A stretch of 64,000 bases of DNA from Selaginella moellendorffii. Taxonomy: Eukaryota; Streptophyta; Lycopodiopsida; Selaginellales; Selaginellaceae. The notes beneath the pieces were generated by a model that saw nothing but the letters and a program-made list of their open reading frames with translations, was not told the origin of the DNA and ran no database searches. Where the stretch lies: positions 8,368 to 72,367 of the forward strand of contig NW_003314292.1 in the NCBI RefSeq assembly GCF_000143415.4. The letters are read 5' to 3'. A program made the position numbers and the translations under genes. Below are positions 1 through 10,013 of the stretch, one piece after another (the first letter of the stretch is position 1; every line of letters begins with the position of its first letter).

Positions 1-73
1 CACTTCTTGTTCTAATATTTTAAATATTTACTACATGCAATGATAGGGACATTTGTTAGAACATAAAATAAAA
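1..73. repeat. Terminal fragment of an AT-rich dispersed repeat
   Basis: Bases 1-73 are almost identical to 5200-5272, including the shared run ACTACATGCAATGATAGGGA. The match stops abruptly at base 73, where MATE coding sequence begins, while the other copy continues differently. A related stretch is at 59390-59420. The repeat therefore abuts or was inserted into the MATE gene; its full extent lies to the left of the window. Confidence 0.75.
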
Positions 74-1796
74 TCCCAGGATGAAACAGAAGCAGCAAAC
101 CATCTAGCGAGGTTTCTGTTTGTTGCGGTTTCCTGTGGCGTGGTGATGTTCACTGTGATCAAGATTTTGTCCAGAACGATGCTTCATGGTACGTCTCTCG
201 AGGTGTTCTTAAGACGATAGCAAAATCGGTGTTCTTGCAGCGTTTGTTGGGGGAAACACTGCGGTTATTCCTGCGGCCGCGTGCTACGTTGATGTAAGAT
301 CCGCAAAAGGTTTATGTTCTGAAATTATGGCTTGAGCAATGTTTCAGATTAGAGCTTTCGCTTGGCCAGCAGTGCTGGTTACGATGGTTGGGCAAGGTGC
401 AAGGTATGTACACTCTTGATCATTCTTATCAGCCATGCAAACGTTTTAAGGTTCTTCTTCTTCTTCTTTTCCTTAGCTTGGGGATGCAGGACTCGGTAAG
501 CCCTCTCAAAGTGCTAGCAGTCGTAAGCCTCATCAACGCTGTAGGAGACGTCCTGCTGTGCACATTTCTTGGATACGGTATTGCTGGTGCGGCCTGGGCG
601 ACAATGCTAGTGCAGGTTCGCAAACTTATCTAGCACTTGATGATATACTTTGAAAGCTTGTTCTGATACTTTGTGCTTGCAGTATGTTGGAGGGTTCCTG
701 ATGCTAAAGTCACTGAAAGACAAGGGCTATGATCCCCTGGCGATCAAAGTCCCTCGCATGGAAGACCTCGCTCAAATGATCAAAATAACGGGTCCGGTCC
801 TTTTGACGATGTTGTCCAAGGTAAATGTGACACAGCGAGCTCCAAAGCATTAACATTATATCCTGTAGGTGGCTTTTTACACAAGTATCACATTTTTTGC
901 AACTTCACTAGGCACGGTGACTCTAGCTGCTCATCAGGTCGATCACAACATCTTTTTCCTCGTTACTCATTTTCGCTTGACTTAGATGTCTGACAGGTTA
1001 TGGTTGGGGTATTTTCATTGTTTTCGGTCTCGGGAGAACCCCTGGCTCAGACTGCACAGTCTTTCATGCCCGGACTGCTTTGTGGTGGCCAACAGAAACA
1101 GGCAAGTCTCATGCATCTCGTTTGTGTTCTTGACGTAACTTTTCCTCCATCCTTTGCAGGCACGAAGGCTGCTACAAAAGCTCCTCGTCAGTGGTGTGGT
1201 TCTAGGAGTAGCTTCAGCGGTTGTAGGCATTTCGATTCCACAGTCTTCCTTCCGCAGCTCTTTACAAATGATTCCGCAATCATAGAAAAGGTGGGCGATG
1301 ATTATCATGCTATGGAACTGATATGATACTCTGCTGCGCTGCAGATGCACACCGTCGTCACACCGTTCTTTTTCAGCATAGCGCTGACTCCGCCAGCCCT
1401 CGCTCTCGAAGGGACGCTTCTGGTATAATTTGCATGTACTGAGATAACTATCGGGTTTAAATAACGTTGGCATTCACAGGCTAGTGGGGATTTGAATTTT
1501 CTGGGGCCTAACATGGCATTTGCTTTTGTGTGTCGAACTGTACTTATGCTGGTAAGAAAGCAAACATCACCTGGTTTAAGAATCATACACATTTGCATGA
1601 ACAGGTATTTCACAAGCTTGGCTTCGGCCTAAGCAGCTGCTGGTGGACCATGGTCGTGTTTCAAATGGTAACTTCCGACACTTCTGATATGCTGCAGAGC
1701 TTCACTTTGTCTTTCTCGTTTGTTTTGTTTTAGAGCCGATTTATTGCGTCATTTTCGCGTCTGACTTCATCCAAGAACATCCTAAACAACATTTAA
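74..1796 (+). pseudogene. MATE efflux transporter (EDS5/DTX-type), 5'-truncated and frameshifted
   Basis: About eleven short exons joined by roughly 45-65-bp introns encode the C-terminal part of a multidrug and toxic compound extrusion transporter. The first visible exon reads QDETEAANHLARFLFVAVSC. Later exons give [36 protein letters not shown] (read in parts) and FVCRTVLML, typical membrane segments of the EDS5/DTX44-47 plastid-type subgroup. The coding end is the TAA at 1794-1796. The 5' half is missing because a repeat ends at base 73. In the exon that starts at about 1160, the frame changes by one base near 1240, between VVGISIPQ and LPQLFTNDSAIIEK, so the straight reading hits a stop. 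One intron starting near 1102 uses a GC-AG boundary. The family call is firm; pseudogene status rests on the truncation and the frameshift, and a sequencing error could explain the latter. Confidence 0.8.
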
Positions 1797-2388
1797 GTAA
1801 GTTATTGTAAGATACACTGGATTAAGTTTGAATAGGTACTTTCAAAACCACTATAAATTCTTGTGAATGTAAGATTACAATTTTTTTTACAATTGCTTGA
1901 TAATAGAACATTGGACGGCCTCACTAATCCTTTTGCTTTCGTGTGCTCATTATGCTCTGAACCTTAGTATCTTAGTACCATCCATATAAACATTATGAAA
2001 TGAGAGGTTGTCAATTAGAGCATGAGTAGATATCTAGTTCGTGCTTATTTGGACGCTAATCCTTTTGCTCAGTGTGATTAGCCAGCCTCAAAAATGAGAG
2101 GTTTATGAGTAGATATGTAGCCATGTCTAGTTCATTGTCAATAATATCTCAAAGTGCTAGAGGTGTATGTAAACTCAATCATAAATCAGGATATTGAGAT
2201 TATAAGACAAGATTTGTATACCAATTTTTAAATATGATAAATTATTTAATAAACTCTATAATAATACAGAACTGGTTAACAATATTTTTACTAAGATTTT
2301 CTATTTACTAAAATAGAAATATAAAATAGAATAAATTAGAAAATTTAACACATCTAAACTAGTGAAATAGTATATAGAAATAAATAAA
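1797..2388. other. AT-rich intergenic stretch, no gene seen
   Basis: Downstream of the transporter. The only structure seen is two loosely similar passages around 1919-1950 and 2050-2075 sharing 'ctaatccttttgct'. No ORF or RNA gene is supported. Confidence 0.5.
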
Positions 2389-2814
2389 TTATGAAAATTC
2401 TAAATTAAATCTCTTCTTAGGTATAGACCATTCTCTTCCATAATGTTTATGAGTTTCAAAAATTCCATATCCAAATATATAATACTCTATATATTCAGAT
2501 TCTTCATATTCACTATTACTATTTTGAACATAAACAGAGAAACTTCTTAAATTTTCTTTATAAGGTCCATTATTAATTTTAAAATCACACCAAAATTGAG
2601 TTCGACCAATCCATCTTGTTGCAAACTTGAATGAAAATCTTTGTCTATCATTTAAATTACCTGGGTTTATATTATCATCTTTTGATGCACAAGATGGATA
2701 AATTGAGTAGCCTATTCTATTAATAATAAAAATTTCAATAGAATTACAACTAAAAAATAATAAAAATATAATAATTATAAAAATATTTATCTTCAGCTTA
2801 AAATACTTCATCAA
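2389..2814 (-). CDS. Plant self-incompatibility S1-family (S-protein homologue)-like secreted protein
   Basis: The 141-residue ORF starts with a strongly hydrophobic N-terminus (residues 6-22) followed by SCNS, which looks like a signal peptide. The rest fits the small beta-sandwich S1/SPH family: an IINRIGYSIYP strand, a C-x-S-K-D-D segment at about residues 42-46, and RTQFWCDFKI at about 70-79, where the family has its conserved T-x-F-W-C. Three mature cysteines are visible against the usual four. The gene is a single exon, as is common for SPH genes, and it sits in very AT-rich DNA. SPH proteins are secreted and in most cases of unknown function. The similarity is by motif and length only; a decayed copy is possible. 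Confidence 0.6.
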   Translation of the reverse strand: MMKYFKLKINIFIIIIFLLFFSCNSIEIFIINRIGYSIYPSCASKDDNINPGNLNDRQRFSFKFATRWIGRTQFWCDFKINNGPYKENLRSFSVYVQNSNSEYEESEYIEYYIFGYGIFETHKHYGREWSIPKKRFNLEFS

Positions 2815-5079
2815 GAAATTTATAAGATAGATGAAATATAAATGACTTATTATGTAAAGTTGTTTTCCTTATGCTAATATATAATAAAAAAATAGTTTAA
2901 TAGATATTTTTAATTTATTTTAAAATAAAATAAAACAAAATAAAAAATATATTATAAATTTATAATTAATTTCTTTTATAAATGTAAAACTTTTTTATCT
3001 TTAAAGTATTTTCTTAACTTTATAAAATTTATCTTGTTTATTTTGTTATGAAGTACTTTAGTTAATAGTAATTAATAAAGTGGTTCTTACAAATAAAGAA
3101 TCAATATTTATTCATTTCATTATCTATATTTTTATTTTTTTTAGAGTATTATTTTCTATTTATATCTAGATATCTTATATATATTCTTTAGAGAGAGAAG
3201 GATATTCAATTTAATATCAATTATATATTGATATAAAGTAATTTGAAATATATTTATTTTTGTGTTTTCCATTTCTCAAGGGAATCCAACTTTTGCATTG
3301 TTTAAATCTCTATTTCTTTATTTCTTTCTCAATGTCTTCTTTTTTGCTTTTTCCTTTTCATTCATCTTCATGGTAGAGTAATAGCCTCCTCCTCTAACTC
3401 TGGAGTAGTAGTTGGTGTAGTTGTTCAATGCTATGCAATTGCAACTGAACAATAAAACTCAATTCATGGCTGTATTTATACACATGGTACATTTCCTTTT
3501 ACTCTTGCTACTAATCCTTATGTTTGGTTCAATCACTTTATAATGATTGTTATATATTATTTTTGGGATGATGTTTAATGTTTGCATGAGTTTCCCATGT
3601 GTTTTCAAGGGATGGCATTGCAATAGTATAATAGTTTGAATGCAACCACTCATATGAATTAGAGCATTTTCCCAAATGTTTTCAAATGCATATTTGAATA
3701 TGTCAACAATTGTGATGATGCCTTCTAACAATTGCATTGTCTTTGTTAAAGGCTATTTGAGTTAATGATGCAATTTAAGGTTTGTTTTAGAAGCCTTTTA
3801 TTTCATGTGGAGCCAAATATGTCAAAGTAGATCAAGTAAGGAATGTTGTGGTTAACATTTTATTAAAATTTTGTAAAACTTGTATATGTACTCAGACTTG
3901 GTTCTGACAATTCCACATGTTATGTGCTAGTCTTCTTGTATCCCTTTTCTAGAGGGTTGCTTATTAATCACTTCATACTTGTTTCTTGAGCACTTTGTTG
4001 GAAGTTTTGTTTTTTCTCTTGACTTTTTGAGTCAAAGTTTTTAGTCCAAATATGTTATATTTGTTTAGCTTCTACTTTGGCTATTACCATATAACACCCT
4101 TTCAACTCCACTTTAGGGTTTAAGGATTTGTGTCTCACAATTCCACCATTCATGGACAAAGTTCGATATCCTTATTGAATGATAAACCATTTCATAAAGT
4201 AACCCCATCATGGATTATTATTTTCCTTAGCACCAAGCCAATATTCATTAATGGTTAAACATTGAAGGCTCACCATGCCTTTTCCATCTCTTAAGGAGTA
4301 TAGTTTTTACAACTTAAAGTCTCATTAGATCATATGTAATGGTTCTTTCCCTTTGTTCATTTAGTTCTTATTAAACCTGTTAGAGACACCTTCTCTATCT
4401 CACTTTTACTACTTATTCCAGTGTAGTCTTAGGCTCTATCAATATAACCATCATACTTTAAAACTATGATGTTGACTTCTCAAGTCAATTTCTTTAGTAT
4501 TTTCAACATTTTGCATTGCACATATGATACAAACTCTAGTTCTCCATCCTAAAAAATCCTTTAATTGAGGGCACCATCATCCTCTTTTTTACTTTGTGCC
4601 ACCTTAGACACTAAATTCCATTAATTCATAATTTATCCTAGGACTATCCATGGCCTTATTATTTGCTGCTTCATCTCTTGGAGCTATTGCATTTACCATA
4701 TTGGAGCATTTGGGAAATCCATCTTTGGAAATATATTTCCTTTCCCACAATTCATTGATATCTACTACATGTGTGTTCCTTATCTAACTTGTCATTTGAA
4801 TTCCTTTTAATAATTTTTATAATCCATTCTTAGCTATTAGTCTTTTGCTCCTATCTTTTGATTATTGCACTAGTTTATATAGATAATATCCTTAAATCTC
4901 TGAGGAAAACCTTTTACTGTTCCCAAAATCTTAGAGTCATTCCCTTATTAGCCCTTTTTTTATCCATCACATTACTTACATATTCATATATAAACTAAAG
5001 TGGAGAGCCATGCTCTCTCGATATACTACTCAAGGATGGACTCACTCTTAGGGGCGCAGACCATACTTGAGCTCATGAG
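2815..5079. other. Long AT-rich region without recognisable genes
   Basis: This stretch is rich in A/T homopolymers, and stop codons are dense in all frames. One 92-codon minus-strand ORF (3459-3737) has no recognisable motif and is not called. Old transposon DNA is likely, but no domain can be read. Confidence 0.5.
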
Positions 5080-6480
5080 TTGAGCTCAATTTTCAATTGT
5101 AATTTAGTACAAACATTATAAATTTTAAAATTTTAAGGTTATGGCGAACCTAATAATTTAATAACTCTCTATATATTATATAGATAAAAATGTTCTAAAG
5201 AACACTTTTTGTTCTAATAATTTAAAATTTTACTACATGCAATGATAGGGACATTTGTTAGAACATAAAATAAAATGTTTGCAAAAAGAGTATTCTTGTC
5301 ACTTCTTTAAATTTGTACTCTATGCTTTCTGGCTAGTAAATGTTAGGTTTTTCAGAATTTAAAAATTATTAAATTTGAAATAAGATTCTATGTAAAGCCA
5401 TATAACCGTTTGAAAGGAAAAAAAATAACCATTGATGTAAGCTTATTGCATATAAAAGAAAGACTTGGTTCTTTGTAGAATACATTCTTGAGGGGTTTGT
5501 TATAGCATACTGTCTAGAATTTAAAAATCTTCATTCACACTCTCATTTGAAAAAAGGGAAATACACCCACAAATGTTTATGGGTTCTAGTGTTGGTAATT
5601 TTAACTCTCACAATCTTTCTTCCCAGGGTTCAAGGGCTAGGAGATGCAATAACTATCCTATTGCATAGCATAACCAAATCACACAAGAGAATGAAAGAGA
5701 GGATAGTGAAGATAGTGATCATGAGTTGGAGATAAATGCAATGACAAAGGGTGCAACGAATTGGGTGAAAAAGAATGCCCTCTTACTTGTTTTAGAAAAG
5801 TGCAATTCTGCCACTTTCAAGAAGTGCCCCATATATTTTCTAGCATCTGGTGGAAACAATGGCAATGATCAGTATGATGGTATATATGCTCTTGCGACAC
5901 ACTGCAACATCACGCACCTGAAAGACTACCATGAAATCTTTTTTGAGATGGTAAAGACAAAAATGGAGACATACGAGTACTATGGGTAGTATTGCGAGAA
6001 GGACACTCGGAAGCATATAAAATGAAAAGTGAAATGAAAAAGCACATTTTTATTAATTATATAAAGTATAATAAGTTTTATTGATAGAGAATAAACATCG
6101 ATAATATTGAAGAAATCTAGTTAGCTCCAAAAGTTTTCTACAACTCAGCAATAGTAAGGCTTGCTTGGTGTATATGAATATCCACTTTAGGATCCTGGTG
6201 CAAGATGTTAATGAAGATATAGTACATATGCTTACAAGGAGCATATGCCTTCCCATGTTCCTCGCGCTTTGTAAAGTCTAGACATGTGCAAGAAGGAAAG
6301 TCGTGAATGGCAATTGTGTACTCTCCACCTTCTGTTTTGACTGTGTACGCCTTTGCAAGCGCAATGATGTACTTTGTGGAGAGAATCTCACACTCAAGTG
6401 TTTGAGCCAAGTTTATTTTACCTTACTTCTGCTTGGAGATGGTACCAATAAATTTAACTGCCTTACCTTTTCGTGCTGGC
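5080..6480. repeat. Dispersed repeat, copy 1 (second copy at 59260-60622)
   Basis: The two copies align along their whole length with many substitutions and small indels. Shared landmarks include 'atatagataaaaatgttctaaag', 'gccatataaccgtttgaaagg' and the Zn-finger region near 6240-6330. The left part also matches bases 1-73. Copy 1 contains an unrecognised plus-strand ORF (5726-5989, ending METYEYYG) and the minus-strand SWIM finger, so it is probably the end of a DNA transposon. Copy 2 is cut at 60622 by an LTR. Confidence 0.75.
5726..5989 (+). CDS. Unrecognised ORF inside the repeat
   Basis: An 87-codon frame from ATG 5726, which could extend upstream in the same frame through an acidic stretch (SEDSDHELEINAM). 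No family was recognised. The second copy of the repeat (about 59870-60115) carries the same sequence with frame-breaking changes, so this is a mobile-element passenger or relic and not a host gene. Confidence 0.3.
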   Translation: MEINAMTKGATNWVKKNALLLVLEKCNSATFKKCPIYFLASGGNNGNDQYDGIYALATHCNITHLKDYHEIFFEMVKTKMETYEYYG

Positions 6481-7358
6481 CTCCTATGCATCTTTGTAGG
6501 AATAGTCCTGCTCCTGTCACTCATGTCTCCAACTCTCCTCTCAAGATTAAAACCAGATTTCTCAAGGTTTTCAATCTCATCCGAGGTGAGCGCGACCCCA
6601 TTAGCAACCAGCCATTCTTTAGTTATTGCATCAGGTTTAGTCACTATAGTGTCTTCAAGCCGCTTCGTATGGTTGGTGTCAATGTTGCAACAATATAGCC
6701 AGCACCATCTTGAAAATCTTGCTTGCTTTCGTTCCCCATAGAAACATGGGGCTGGAATAGAAGTAGATTTTTCACCATGAATCCAGGCTCAACACTTGCC
6801 CCTCGGAAGCATCCCCACACACCTTACATTCGATTTTGCAGGCATGCGTCGGATTGCCCATTGCTTCGACTCCACGCTACGGTAAGCAATTTCAACCTAT
6901 TGCGATGCACTCTCTTCATTAGCCACTTGAGGTGTCTCGGTCCAAGAGCGGTGTCTTGGAGTAGAATGGTACTCGACATCAAGCTTGTGAGAGCTTTTGG
7001 CTCCAAGGTCCGTACCAACATCTTCCCCAGTAAAGGAAAAATGACGCTTTGAGCAGACAGTCTTCATATCACCAATAGAAACTCGAGGAGTGTATTTCAT
7101 AGATGTGCCACAGACCACTTCCTCAACTACAGTTGCCACTGTTCGGGCAGGTGGAGTTAATTTTCTCTTCATCCTATCATGTAACATCTCAACAGAAGGC
7201 CCTGTTCCCATATATCTTCCTTCCTCGAATGCCAGTGCTTTTGAAGATTGCTCTATAGCACGTATCAAATCTGATAGACAGGCTTTGTATAGACTCATCT
7301 TCCCTTTCCTTGCCTCAGAGGAACACCAACTCCAATACTTACTTTCGGAGAGATTCAC
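6138..7358 (-). pseudogene. Mutator-like transposase C-terminal relic with SWIM zinc finger
   Basis: The minus-strand pieces (7358-6897, 6644-6423, 6410-6138) are in different frames. The last holds a SWIM finger, CTCLDF followed by CKHMYYIF (C-x-C...C-x-H), the usual C-terminal module of MULE/FAR1-like transposases. The preceding pieces are hydrophilic and carry no catalytic motif. Together with the catalytic-core fragment at 8133-8515, which is separated from it by a Cassandra insertion, this looks like one decayed transposase gene. The finger is clear; membership of one original gene is inferred from order and strand. Confidence 0.55.
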
Positions 7359-7447
7359 AGTTGGGGTGTATGCGAGGTCCTCAAGTGGTTGATTCTAATG
7401 GAAAAGGCAATATTAAAAGGTAATAAAAGGAGAAGAAAAAATATAAA

Positions 7448-8032
7448 TGTAAGCTCCTAAATTTGGACTTCCCGAGAGATCACCCAGCCCAGTACTATTC
7501 AAACCCAAGGATGCTTAACCCCAAATATCCCAAGACCTTTAACCGTTTGAAAAAGAGAGTGCACTCTTATTCATGGGTCTTTTCCCTCTATATTTGAACC
7601 TCTATGGATCGTCTCTTGAGTCATTCCCTTTGGTTGCTTACAATCCACCACGCTTCCCTACAAGTTCACGCCCTCGTGAACGGAAGCTGAGAGCCGTAGC
7701 TCTCCTGAGAGCCCCGCTCTCTTAACACCCTACCCCTCGGGTCGAGCCCAGCGGGAGTAAACTGGACCAGCCAGATGTCAATCAACATGTGGTTAGCCAA
7801 CCAACAGAGTCGGACCCGAGACCGCTCTGATACCAAATGTAAGCTCCTAAATTTGGACTTCCCGGGAGGTCACCCAGCCCAATACTATTCAAACCCAAGG
7901 ACGCTTAACCCCAAATATCCCAAGACCCTTAACTGTTTGGAAAAGGGGGTGCACTCTTATTCATGGGCCCTTTCCTTCTATATTTGAACCCCTATGGATC
8001 GTCTCTCGAGTCGTTCCCTTTGGTTGCTTACA
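7448..8032 (-). mobile_element. Cassandra-type TRIM retrotransposon, complete, reverse orientation
   Basis: Two 195-bp LTRs (7448-7642 and 7838-8032) begin TGTAAGC and end GCTTACA. The element is flanked by the 5-bp target duplication ATAAA (7443-7447 and 8033-8037). In minus orientation the LTR is followed by a tRNA-iMet-type primer site (TGGTATCAGAGCGG). Each LTR contains a 5S rRNA-like segment (7853-7911 in the second LTR, reverse strand). There is no coding capacity; the ORF-like frames inside are not genes. Confidence 0.92.
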
Positions 8033-8132
8033 ATAAACCAACCTGAAAAGAGTGATATCCCCATTGGAACATCCTAACTTCCCACCATCCTAACCATGAC
8101 TTAAGTTGTGGTAGGCAACTTACGTCTATATC

Positions 8133-8515
8133 GCCATATTCACATCACCACATTTGGATCTCGTTTGCTTTTGCCTCATGCTCTTCTTCAGAAGGTGCAA
8201 CCTGCCATTGTTTGCACAACTCCTTAAATATTGATTGAAACTCTGGCTTGATAAGGTGGTAGTGCTGGTTTAGGCTTTGAGCCCAATGGAACTCACAAGT
8301 CCTCTCACGACCTTCTAATGGTTGACCATTCCCAAAAACTACTTGGATACCATTCCAGTTTGCACCAGCCCCATCTGCCATGAAACCACGAAAGTTTGCA
8401 GGCTTACCAGTCCGCTTTAGGACAATATCAGAGAGGGACTTCCAAAATATTTCCTGTGCTGTCTGGTCTTGTACTTTAAACTTTGCTGTCGCAATTGTTA
8501 AGTTGTAACGTAGCC
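8133..8515 (-). pseudogene. Mutator-like transposase catalytic-core fragment
   Basis: The translation contains FRGFMADGAGANWNGIQVVFG, then CEFHWAQSLNQHYHL. A conserved Asp within hydrophobic-MADGAGAN, followed about 35 residues later by C-x2-H-W, is the MULE-family signature (second catalytic Asp and the CxxH motif). The third catalytic residue and the N-terminus are not present here. The 5' edge fades into non-coding sequence near 8515. A related N-terminal module may be the ORF at 21224-22611. Confidence 0.6.
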
Positions 8516-9094
8516 TATGAAAACATAAATATTATAACAATTTCAATAAAATGAGAATAAAAATTACTTTAGATCATACATATAAGCTCTCATGGTTGTT
8601 CAACCGGATACACGCTCTGGTCAAAATGTACCCATGCATTTGCAAGGTCACTGGACCCAAACATGTCCATTCGGGAGACAAGATTTACGCCAGAGGCAGG
8701 GCCCATGGAAGCTCTATTTCGTTAAAGTGGGAATTGTCATTATCCCACTTGTAAAATAAGGTTTCCAAACCTTTATATAGTATATAAATATAACAAAATT
8801 CAACTGCATTGAGGCACATGCCATTTTATTTTAAACAAGGAAATGTCTACTCAATCACTTCTCCTCCCCCTGCCACTGCTTCACTTCTCTCTTCTCCTTG
8901 TCATCATCGTCTAATTTCTTTCCATCCTTTTAATATTAGCTCAGTTGCTCCGAGTCTAGGTGGAGCCCAAGTCCCCATTCAATCTTTACTTTCCCCTTAT
9001 TAATAAAACAACTTCGTAGACTTCCAATAACATGCTGTTACACTTCTAGTATAATGCAAATCCTCTCAAAGAATTGTCTTTTAATATTAATACA
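8516..9094. other. Gap between transposase relic and element A
   Basis: No gene was seen. A degenerate half of the 22-bp palindrome (ending CACATGCCAT) is near 8812-8823, and a C/T-rich passage lies at 8860-8920. Confidence 0.4.
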
Positions 9095-9150
9095 ATGGCA
9101 TGGAACCCCATGCCATAATAAGTTACATTTTTAAATAAATACATGCCATC

Positions 9151-10013
9151 TCAGACTGTTATTTTTTGCCTCCAACGCCTATACAATAATCTTGGAATTT
9201 CATCACTCTCCACACTATCAGGATTTAAACCCAATAGTAATGCCATCTCTTCTCTAATACGTCCACGCTCATGTTCAGTGGTCGAAGAACCCATCCGGTT
9301 GAGCAGATTATGGAGATGCGGATAGTGCTTGGCTAGACAATATACATGCCATAAATGATGACTGGTGTCTGTCCGATCAAATGGCTTCTGATATACCGTT
9401 CCATCTGCCATTTGGTTGATTTCTGCAGCCACCTCCTGGACTGGCCGGTTCTCTATCACCATCGCTCCAAGCCGTTTTGCAAGGTCCCCCAGAACATACG
9501 GTTTCTTCTCCCTAGTTTCCATACTGCAAGAGATGGGGTGCACTGCATATGTGTGCGTGTTCGTTGCAGTTTTAATCGGCGAGTCATCGATGATGAGGAT
9601 TTCACTTGACCTAGCAGTCCGGTTCATCACTATAGCCTCTGGCTTGACGAAGATGGGCTTGCTACCCCTCACATGGACCATAGTCAAGCAATCCTCCTGC
9701 ATTAGGAGAAAGTCAAATGGTAATATTACTCGCGTCTGATCGTGCATCATCTGTAGCAACGTTAATGCATTGTGGCGCATCATGGATGTCCAAACTCCCA
9801 ATTGCAAATTGAACCCGGCCCTTTGTTTTAAGTGTCGCATGGTCATTATTAGATCCCGCAGTTTCTCCCGTGTGATTAATGTGAATCTGTCTCTTTTGAC
9901 CAACTTGCGACCGTAGGCTTTGGAGGGTGCAGTGACATTCGAGGACAAGCCACGCTCATGGGAGAAAAGGACACCGTTCAGATCAAAAACGATACAGTAC
10001 CTTCGCCGTGACT
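9151..10013 (-). CDS. HAD-superfamily FCP1/NIF-like phosphatase domain (last exon)
   Basis: This is the C-terminal 287 residues of the multidomain gene. HAD motif I is YCIVFDLNGVLF, with Asp-Leu-Asn in place of the usual DxD; plant NIF proteins often have this variant. Motif II is GVWTSM, a lysine lies in KPIFVK, and the acidic motif IV is ILIIDDSPIK. This set belongs to the Nuclear-LIM-Interactor/CTD phosphatase group, which usually removes phosphate from Ser in proteins such as the RNA polymerase II tail. The substrate here is unknown. The exon is joined by a 47-nt intron (10014-10060) to a linker with tandem TPLEPP/TPLDP-type repeats. It could also be a separate gene if transcription starts in the linker. 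Confidence 0.75.
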
